Shown: in pieces, positions 1 through 5,121 of the stretch
Position numbering within the stretch: the stretch's first letter is position 1
Layout of the letters: the number at the start of each line of letters is the position of its first letter
Source: Armatimonadota bacterium
GTDB taxonomy: Bacteria > Armatimonadota > Fimbriimonadia > Fimbriimonadales > Fimbriimonadaceae
DNA length: 5,121 nucleotides
Assembly (NCBI GenBank): GCA_023423495.1
Contig: JAFAFM010000260.1
Span: forward strand, 1-5,121
Direction: 5' to 3'
Made by a program: the position numbers and the translations under genes
The notes under the pieces: generated by a model
Database searches by the model: none
Told to the model about the DNA's origin: nothing
The model's input: only the letters and a program-made list of their open reading frames with translations

Positions 1-592
1 CGTTGGGTGAGCGGGCAACGTAGCCCGCCGCAAACGTTGTCGCCATCACTTTCAGCAAGATGAGCGGGTACACGTCGCCAAGCGGCGCCTTCACGTAGGC
101 ATCGAGGATCCAAAACATCACGCCAAAGCCAACGGCGCTTGCTATCGCCTCAGGAACTCCCTTTAACGTGACTGGACCATCCGAACTTGTAGACCGGGTC
201 ACAACGGCTATCCCAAAGACCAAAAGCAAGATTCCAAGCATTGGTATTGCTGCGGGTGCGTTTCCGTTGATCACAAACATCAGGGTCGTGACAATCGCGA
301 AGCTTGAAGCGATTGGGGAGACGAACGATAACGTGCCGATCTCGAATGCCCGATATGTCGTCGCTAATCCCACCACATGAAAGATGCCCGCCAAGGCAGC
401 GATTATCCAAGGTTGAATGGACTTATCCGGCTGATGGGGAAAGACTGCGATCAGTAAAACCCAGGAGATCAAGCTGAATGCCTGGATGTACAGAAGGCAC
501 CTAGCCGTACCCACATAACGCGCCAACTTCGTGATTGCGAAATCTCCCAATCCCCAAAATAGCGCGGCTCCAAGTCCGAAAATGATGCCCAG
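1..592 (-). CDS. EamA/DMT-family membrane transporter, 3' end outside the window
   Basis: Reading the minus strand from 592 to 1 gives 197 uninterrupted codons of a very hydrophobic protein that continues past the left edge. It opens with GIIFGLGAALFWGLGDFAIT, the usual first helix of EamA (drug/metabolite transporter) proteins. Further helices follow, with TYRAFEIGTLSFVSPIASS and then LGILLLVFGIAVVTR, which match the end of the first EamA repeat (five helices, about 140 residues). A hydrophilic linker (STSSDGPVTLKG) leads into the start of the second repeat. A full member is near 300 residues, so about one third is missing. The family exports or imports small metabolites across the inner membrane; the substrate cannot be told from sequence. 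The start is uncertain because the frame has no ATG or GTG before an in-frame stop near 690. CTG at 592-590 has a good GAGGGG eight bases upstream and gives the expected N-terminus. TTG at 655-653 is the alternative and would add 21 polar residues. The gene is divergent from the c-di-GMP gene. Confidence 0.85.
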   Translation of the reverse strand, partial: MGIIFGLGAALFWGLGDFAITKLARYVGTARCLLYIQAFSLISWVLLIAVFPHQPDKSIQPWIIAALAGIFHVVGLATTYRAFEIGTLSFVSPIASSFAIVTTLMFVINGNAPAAIPMLGILLLVFGIAVVTRSTSSDGPVTLKGVPEAIASAVGFGVMFWILDAYVKAPLGDVYPLILLKVMATTFAAGYVARSPN

Positions 593-745
593 TTGTCTAG
601 CCCCTCGGGAAAAGCTTAGCCGACTACACCATGTCCTTGCGAAGTTGCCAGACAAAAAATCCGGTAATTCTGTGTGATTTTCATGAGCCTATATGGAAAG
701 ACCCCCTTGAAAGTGCTGTGCAACTTTCGATGAGGCAGGAATTCG
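593..745. other. Divergent intergenic region between the transporter and c-di-GMP genes
   Basis: This 153-bp gap should hold the promoters of both flanking genes. I find no convincing -35/-10 pair on either strand: TTGCCA at 645-650 and TTGAAA at 707-712 lack a matching -10 at a normal distance. The region contains a short imperfect inverted repeat, GAAAGT (709-714) and ACTTTC (723-728) with an 8-base loop, just ahead of the AGGCAGGA ribosome-binding site of the downstream gene. Open frames across this gap on either strand show no family resemblance and look like chance. Confidence 0.5.
601..606 (-). promoter_or_regulatory. Ribosome-binding site that supports a CTG start for the transporter gene
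   Basis: On the minus strand GAGGGG lies eight bases before CTG at 592-590. No comparable purine-rich site precedes the in-frame TTG at 655-653. This is the main reason for choosing the rare CTG start. It is a sequence match only. Confidence 0.4.
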
Positions 746-3433
746 ATGGGGCGACTATTTACGCGGTTAAGAACCTTTTGGACACATTGTTCAACTTTGC
801 AAAGGGTCACGATTATTGGTGCGTTTACCTACGCGGCAGTTTTTATTGCCATGTTGGTTTTCCGACCCGGCAGCAAGTCCTTTTATCAAGGATTTCAAAA
901 TAGTTACCAGATTGTTGCGCCCTTATGGGCCTCAATATGCTGCTTCGTTTATTGGCTAAAAGGACGTCACGACGTATCGTCGCAGAAAGCCGCATGGTTT
1001 TTGATTGGACTTGGATGTTTAAGCTTTACGGGCGGTCAAGTGACTTGGACCGTCTACGAAACGATTCTTGGAAAAGAAGTGCCATTCCCAGGGTGGGCCG
1101 ACGTTGGATATCTCGGTTCGTTTCCCTGTATTTTGCTTGGCGTCTGCATGCTCGTTTACAGCCAGCATATCGCGAGCCGGGCCCGCCTATTCTTGGATAG
1201 CGCGATTGCGGTCGCCAGCTTGGCTATCCTCGTTTGGTACTTCTTGATCCATAAAATGTGGATTGCCGCGGCGGACGATCCCCTGCTCGACAAGCTGATT
1301 GGCGCTGGCTATCCGATTGGTGACTTCCTCGCAATCTTTATTGCCACGGTTGCCCTGAAAGGTTGTAGTCGACAGAGCTCCCTGCGCCGCTCCATCGCGA
1401 TGCTTGCGGTTGGACTCTGCATGATCGCCCTGGCCGATGGCAACCTGCTGTATATGAACCTGCAGGAGACTTATCAGACCGGTTCTTGGGCTGACTGGGG
1501 ATGGTCATTTGGCTACATGATGATTGGGTTCAGCGCCGTCTCCGCCCTATGGTGGCCCAAGCGATTGGCGTCGATCGATGAAAAGCAGGCCCACAAGCGA
1601 CTTCGCAACGCAGGAAGCATGGCCCGCGTCGTCGCTCCTTACATCTTGGTTGTGGCCGCGCTCGGCATCGTCATCGTCGACGACTTCATCAAGGATCGGC
1701 AGATCTCGTCCTCGGTATACACCGAAGCGATCGTCGTCTTCTTCCTAATTCTTGTCCGCCAGATGTTGATGCTTGCTGAGAACGTGTCGCTCTCGCGCCA
1801 GATGGCTGGCCTCAATGAGAATTTGGAGTCGTTGGTTGAGCAGCGAACCGGTCAGCTGGCGGCCATTCAAAGACTTACTCGTGCGGTCAACAACACGTTG
1901 AACTACAACGAAGTATTGTCCGAGTCCGTAAAGCACACCAAGATTGCCCTCAGCGCGTCTGGTGTGGCCGTTTGGCTGCTAAAAGAGAGCGGACCAGGCA
2001 TGCCCTCCGTCCCCTATCTTCACACCCTGGATGGGTTGGATGCCGATTCATCAGTCGAGCAGTCCCTCAACAGCATGCCATTCAAGAACTCGGCGGAGTC
2101 CATGCTCTTGAGGACCGAGAGCGGCGACGTTTGGAACTGCCTTCGAGCTCCGCTAAAATGGCAAAACCGCCAGATCGGAATGATCGGTGTCATGCGCCAA
2201 AACGGAACGTTCGCACATGGCGACGAAGAGCTTCTTGAATCGATCGGAATGGAAGTTGGCACGGCTCTCGATCATGCACGCCAGCACGCTGACGCGTTAG
2301 CAGCTGCCGACCAGGATTCGGTTACCAAGCTCCTCAATCACCGAGCTGTACATCAGCGCTTCGATAAGTTGTTCTCCAAGATCAAAGAGCAAGAAGAGAC
2401 GCTTGCTGTCATGATCGTAGACCTCAACAACTTCAAGCTGTTCAACGACACGTACGGTCACGTGACGGGCGACCAGGTTCTCAAGCGAGTTGCCAAGGTT
2501 TTGAATGAAGAGTGTCCGGAAGAAATGCTGGTGGCGAGATACGGCGGTGACGAGTTCATGGTTGTTATGCCGAATGCCTCAGCTGAAAAGGCTCACGTTT
2601 TGGCCACCAAGATTCGGGGACGCTTGATGAAGGAAGGGTTCTCCCGACCAACTGAGGACCGTACGGTACCGATCTCTCTTAGCTTTGGTATCGCTTGCTA
2701 TCCGAACGATGGTCGGAGCCGGCACGAGCTCCTTACCATTGCCGACAGCAACTTGTACCAGGCGAAGAGTTCCGACGAGGGAATCGTCTTCACCAGCGAC
2801 TCCCAGCGAGCCAACCGTGAGCTGAGAGCCGAGGCTTCCTTCGAGGTTTTGGACGCGCTCATCACGGCCGTGGATAACAAGGACCGGTACACCCGTAAGC
2901 ACTCTGAGGACGTGACGGAGTACGCCCTGTGGATGGCAGAGGAATTGGGTCTCTCCGAGGAGACGATGCGCACCCTGAGAATCGGCGGATTGCTGCATGA
3001 CGTCGGTAAGATCGGCGTCCCGGACGAAATCCTTCGCAAGCCGGGCCGACTTACTCCCGAAGAGTTCGAAGTCATGAAGCGGCACCCGCGCTTGGGCGAA
3101 CTGATCGTCGGTGGTATTCCAGGCATGGAAAGCATCCTCGACGCCGTTCGCTCCCACCACGAGCGATGGGATGGACTTGGATATCCGGACCAGTTGGAAG
3201 GTGAGCAAATTCCGTTTATGGGCCGACTGCTTGCGGTGGCTGATGCCTTCAGCGCGATGACGACCGACCGGCCGTATCGTAAAGGGATGGACATGCAGGT
3301 TGCCCTGGAAGAAATACGGGCTAACATCGGTACTCAGTTCGATCCGCTGATGGCGCAATCGTTCCTTGCCGCATGCTCTAAACGTGGCATCATCCTGCCT
3401 CTTGCCGATGAGCCGCTCAAGAAAGCAGCCTAG
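746..3433 (+). CDS. Membrane-bound bifunctional c-di-GMP enzyme (10 TM - GAF - GGDEF - HD-GYP)
   Basis: The 895-residue protein should both make and break cyclic di-GMP at the inner membrane. About ten hydrophobic helices fill residues 20-345. They include the PFPGWADVGYL and GYPIGDFLAIF segments that recur in multi-helix sensor domains of GGDEF/EAL proteins. A charged coiled coil (about 344-378) leads to a GAF domain (about 371-512). The GGDEF domain (about 522-680) has DSVTKLLNHR at 524, the metal aspartate D559 in VDLNNF, and GGDEF at 600-604, so diguanylate cyclase activity is expected. The inhibitory RxxD site that normally ends four residues before GGDEF is PEEM instead. The HD-GYP domain (about 697-880) keeps H719, H751-D752, H780, HHE at 804-806, GYP at 812-814 and D833, so phosphodiesterase activity is also expected. 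The ATG start is preceded by AGGCAGGA with five bases of spacing. The gene stands alone: a divergent transporter lies upstream and a separate promoter downstream. The membrane ligand is unknown. Confidence 0.95.
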   Translation: MGRLFTRLRTFWTHCSTLQRVTIIGAFTYAAVFIAMLVFRPGSKSFYQGFQNSYQIVAPLWASICCFVYWLKGRHDVSSQKAAWFLIGLGCLSFTGGQVTWTVYETILGKEVPFPGWADVGYLGSFPCILLGVCMLVYSQHIASRARLFLDSAIAVASLAILVWYFLIHKMWIAAADDPLLDKLIGAGYPIGDFLAIFIATVALKGCSRQSSLRRSIAMLAVGLCMIALADGNLLYMNLQETYQTGSWADWGWSFGYMMIGFSAVSALWWPKRLASIDEKQAHKRLRNAGSMARVVAPYILVVAALGIVIVDDFIKDRQISSSVYTEAIVVFFLILVRQMLMLAENVSLSRQMAGLNENLESLVEQRTGQLAAIQRLTRAVNNTLNYNEVLSESVKHTKIALSASGVAVWLLKESGPGMPSVPYLHTLDGLDADSSVEQSLNSMPFKNSAESMLLRTESGDVWNCLRAPLKWQNRQIGMIGVMRQNGTFAHGDEELLESIGMEVGTALDHARQHADALAAADQDSVTKLLNHRAVHQRFDKLFSKIKEQEETLAVMIVDLNNFKLFNDTYGHVTGDQVLKRVAKVLNEECPEEMLVARYGGDEFMVVMPNASAEKAHVLATKIRGRLMKEGFSRPTEDRTVPISLSFGIACYPNDGRSRHELLTIADSNLYQAKSSDEGIVFTSDSQRANRELRAEASFEVLDALITAVDNKDRYTRKHSEDVTEYALWMAEELGLSEETMRTLRIGGLLHDVGKIGVPDEILRKPGRLTPEEFEVMKRHPRLGELIVGGIPGMESILDAVRSHHERWDGLGYPDQLEGEQIPFMGRLLAVADAFSAMTTDRPYRKGMDMQVALEEIRANIGTQFDPLMAQSFLAACSKRGIILPLADEPLKKAA

Positions 3434-3438
3434 TAAAA

Positions 3439-3467
3439 TTGTTACTTGTGGCGCAATACCGTAAGAT
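3439..3467 (+). promoter_or_regulatory. Probable promoter of the LysRS-like gene
   Basis: TTGTTA (3439-3444) and TAAGAT (3462-3467) are each four of six matches to the housekeeping sigma consensus, with an exact 17-base spacer. Transcription would begin near 3473-3475, which is the first base of the inverted repeat. The site lies directly after the stop codon of the c-di-GMP gene. It is a consensus match without experimental support, and the promoter consensus of this phylum may differ. Confidence 0.4.
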
Positions 3468-3472
3468 TAACA

Positions 3473-3518
3473 GGGCTTAGTACTTCCTATTATTAGAGCA
3501 ATGTACGATACTAAGCCC
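3473..3518. repeat. Perfect 10-bp inverted repeat in the leader of the LysRS-like gene
   Basis: GGGCTTAGTA (3473-3482) is exactly complementary to TACTAAGCCC (3509-3518), with 26 bases between the arms. No T-run follows the right arm, so it is not a standard intrinsic terminator for the c-di-GMP gene. If the predicted promoter is right, the left arm would sit at the 5' end of the mRNA and the right arm would end four bases before the GTG start. The repeat could therefore be an RNA stem controlling translation or stability, or a two-site operator for a dimeric regulator. The sequence does not decide between these. Confidence 0.65.
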
Positions 3519-3522
3519 GAGG

Positions 3523-5028
3523 GTGAGTGAACAGAATTTAGTTCAGGGCTTCGTCAACAAGTTTCGTGACCAACACACGATTACTGTTGCAACAGGTGTG
3601 ACATGCGCATATTTAGGCGATGAGCGCAATTTACGCGAGTACCTCCTTGCGGATGAGGTAGTAAAAGCGCTAAGAAGTGAGGGACACGTTGTTCACTTTC
3701 TTTGCTTTAATGACGACCTGGACGGGCTTACATTTCGACAGCTGCGAGTCGCGGTTAACAAGGATCCTCATCTCGTCGCGAAATTTGAACCGTACTGCGG
3801 AAAGCCTATTTGTGACATTCGCGCTCCCTACGATCAGGATCTGTCGTGGTCCGAGCATTTTGCAAATGTCTTCTCAGAAAGGCTCCAGAAACTAGACTGC
3901 AATCCTAACGTCGTCAGCGTTGCCAAGCTCTATGACCGCGGCTTGTATGCCCCGTATATTAGACAGGTTCTTGTACAGCAGGACCGAATTCGTGATTACT
4001 TAGGGAAAGAGTTTCCGGACTACCATCCTGAGAAGCTGTACTGGCCGGTTTGCCCGGTGTGTGGATACATCGACTCGACCACAGTCGGCCACGTTTCGGA
4101 AACCCACGCGGATGTCATGTGCACGCGCTGCCTGCGATCCACTAGCGTCAGCTTTGAAGAGCTCCGTGGCAAGCTGAACTGGAAGTTGGACTGCGCCGTC
4201 CGCTGGAGTTTGTTTGGAGTTGCGGCTGAGCCCTTCTCAAAGGCGTATCTTGAACCTCACGCCGGCAGTTTCTTCGTTGCTCAGGGTTTGTCCAAGACCT
4301 TCTTCGGCGGAAAAGATGTCTCCTTCATCCCTTATGGGACGGTCTCCATGCCGACTTCCCTTGGTGGCAAGATCATGGATTGTCTACCGGCCGACGTGGT
4401 TCGGAGCTTATTCGTCCGAAGTCCGCGTGCCGATCTGGAAGTGAGCGAAGAGCGGATCATAACGGAGGCCAACAAGGTAGAAGTCTTGCCCGACTTGAAA
4501 TATGCCGACGTAGTCAAGCAGCTGCTTCCCATTTGGATGCTGGACCCTGCCGACCTTTCCGGCTCTCAAAGGGAACTCATGATTAAGGGCATCTCCTATG
4601 CTCGAGAATTCGACCATCGCGAGATCAGGCCGTTTCTGCCGAACCGCAGCCACATCGAGACCATCCCGCTCGAGATTCTGCGCCTTATCAATGCCGTGAT
4701 CCAAGAGATCATTATTCTGCGACGGGCGATCGGGGATGACTACGAGCGCTTTAAGGATCCGGCCAAGGCGTCTATTCAAAGGCTGGGAGACCAGCGGAAG
4801 CAAGTGACGATGCACTTCCGCAAGATCATCAACCAAGATCAGGGCGTTCCGAATTCGAGATTTCTTTTCCTGCTGCCCATGAGCTACTTGATGAATCTCA
4901 AGAGCCTTATCGAGCTTTATCTGCAGGCTAACGAACCTAGGATGACTCACGCGGTAGTGCAAACTCAAATTCCACTACAACCCCCTCTTCGGGTGGTTTC
5001 TGGAGAACGGCTTGCATTTGAGCACTAA
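3523..5028 (+). CDS. Class I lysyl-tRNA synthetase-like protein with degenerate catalytic motifs
   Basis: The 501-residue product is laid out like class I LysRS (LysK type, about 500-530 residues). A Rossmann start, TITVATGVT, runs into NLREYLLADEVVKALRSEGH, matching the family's first helix after its HIGH motif. A zinc ribbon follows with C177, C180, C200 and C203. Next come KLDCAVRW, FGVAAEPFSKAY and HAGSFF, equivalent to the VDWPARW, EPFGKDH and GGS region. The catalytic signatures are altered. HIGN is DERN (33-36), GKDH is SKAY (239-242), and MSKSKGN is MPTSLGG (276-282). The C-terminal 190 residues are mostly helical in appearance and only loosely resemble the anticodon-binding bundle. 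Real LysRS charges tRNA-Lys in the cytoplasm. This protein probably does not, and its role is unknown. GTG at 3523 is the only usable start, since a stop lies in frame at 3478 and the next GTG would remove the first strand. GAGG (3519-3522) touches it with no spacer. A distant class I synthetase-fold relative is possible, but the order of motifs favours LysRS-I. Confidence 0.75.
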   Translation: MSEQNLVQGFVNKFRDQHTITVATGVTCAYLGDERNLREYLLADEVVKALRSEGHVVHFLCFNDDLDGLTFRQLRVAVNKDPHLVAKFEPYCGKPICDIRAPYDQDLSWSEHFANVFSERLQKLDCNPNVVSVAKLYDRGLYAPYIRQVLVQQDRIRDYLGKEFPDYHPEKLYWPVCPVCGYIDSTTVGHVSETHADVMCTRCLRSTSVSFEELRGKLNWKLDCAVRWSLFGVAAEPFSKAYLEPHAGSFFVAQGLSKTFFGGKDVSFIPYGTVSMPTSLGGKIMDCLPADVVRSLFVRSPRADLEVSEERIITEANKVEVLPDLKYADVVKQLLPIWMLDPADLSGSQRELMIKGISYAREFDHREIRPFLPNRSHIETIPLEILRLINAVIQEIIILRRAIGDDYERFKDPAKASIQRLGDQRKQVTMHFRKIINQDQGVPNSRFLFLLPMSYLMNLKSLIELYLQANEPRMTHAVVQTQIPLQPPLRVVSGERLAFEH

Positions 5029-5046
5029 ACCGTCGTACTAACAATC

Positions 5047-5121
5047 GTGCGCCGCGCTTTTACGCTTATTGAGCTCCTGGTCGTCATTGCAATCATTGCA
5101 ATTTTGGCCGCGATACTATTC
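5047..5121 (+). CDS. Prepilin-type N-terminal methylation protein (type II/IV pseudopilin), 5' end only
   Basis: Twenty-five codons are visible from GTG at 5047. The product starts VRRAFTLIELLVVIAIIAIL and continues AAILF to the window edge. This is the class III signal of type IV pilins and type II secretion pseudopilins: a short basic leader (RR), a prepilin-peptidase site expected between Ala4 and Phe5, the glutamate at mature position 5, and a hydrophobic helix that anchors and assembles the subunit. The usual glycine before the cut is alanine here, which is common in this subfamily. Nothing of the C-terminal head is visible, so pilin, pseudopilin and DUF1559-like surface proteins cannot be told apart. 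GTG is the only start because an in-frame stop (the TAA of the preceding gene) lies 21 bases upstream. No clear Shine-Dalgarno sequence precedes it. It follows the LysRS-like gene by 18 bases and may share its transcript. Confidence 0.88.
   Translation, partial: MRRAFTLIELLVVIAIIAILAAILF

Noticed and set aside
150..410. 86-codon minus-strand frame with an ATG start in the left part of the window
   Set aside because: It is in a different frame from the transporter, which runs through the same bases with clear EamA helices; this frame gives a polar, featureless product.
631..903. 90-codon plus-strand frame starting in the divergent gap
   Set aside because: It overlaps the first 158 bases of the c-di-GMP gene in another frame, resembles no family, and has no better ribosome-binding site than the gene at 746.
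2579..3358. 259-codon open frame on the minus strand, antisense to the GGDEF/HD-GYP region
   Set aside because: It lies wholly inside a coding region whose motifs are unambiguous. Its product shows no domain or membrane pattern, and long antisense frames are expected from the codon use of the real gene.
3434..3522. T-box or other amino-acid-sensing leader ahead of the synthetase-like gene
   Set aside because: The leader is under 90 bases, with no T-box-like conserved sequence and no terminator/antiterminator pair; only the single inverted repeat is present.
4408..4968. 186-codon minus-strand frame opposite the LysRS-like C-terminus
   Set aside because: It is a shadow of the plus-strand gene, with no recognisable motif and no ribosome-binding site consideration that favours it.
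4979..4998. Hairpin AACCCCC-TCTTC-GGGTGGTT followed by TTTCT, considered as a terminator
   Set aside because: It lies inside the coding region before the stop at 5026-5028, has a mismatch in the stem, and is followed by only a short, interrupted T run.

Overview
The window is an ordinary bacterial chromosomal segment: four protein genes, two of them cut by the window edges, with no RNA genes, CRISPR array or insertion sequence visible. The best clue to the host is the last gene. Its N-terminus (VRRAFTLIELLVVIAIIAIL, then AAILF) is the prepilin start found in large families of type II/IV pilin-like proteins in Armatimonadota, Planctomycetota and Verrucomicrobiota. The AAILF ending most resembles Armatimonadota (Fimbriimonadia-like), but this is a recollection-based inference. 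GTG starts and weak ribosome-binding sites in the right half fit a non-model phylum.

Layout. Positions 592 to 1 (minus strand) hold the 5' two thirds of an EamA/DMT-type membrane transporter that runs off the left edge. A 153-bp divergent gap follows. Positions 746-3433 (plus) encode an 895-residue membrane protein that carries both c-di-GMP activities: about ten transmembrane helices, a coiled coil, a GAF domain, a GGDEF domain with intact active-site motif but no inhibitory I-site, and an HD-GYP domain with intact HD and GYP motifs. The next 89 bp (3434-3522) contain a plausible promoter followed by a perfect 10-bp inverted repeat. Positions 3523-5028 (plus) encode a 501-residue protein built like a class I (archaeal-type) lysyl-tRNA synthetase, including a Cys4 zinc-ribbon insert. 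Its HIGH-, GKDH- and KMSKS-equivalent motifs have all been replaced. After 18 bp a prepilin-type gene starts at 5047 and runs off the right edge.

How they fit together. The c-di-GMP enzyme probably acts in membrane-linked signalling, a pathway that often controls pili and attachment in bacteria. The LysRS-like gene has its own probable promoter, so it need not be co-transcribed with the c-di-GMP gene, but it may be read through into the prepilin gene. The most noteworthy item is this LysRS-I-like protein. It appears to have kept the fold and zinc ribbon while losing the aminoacylation motifs, so it is a candidate for a repurposed synthetase paralogue of unknown role.
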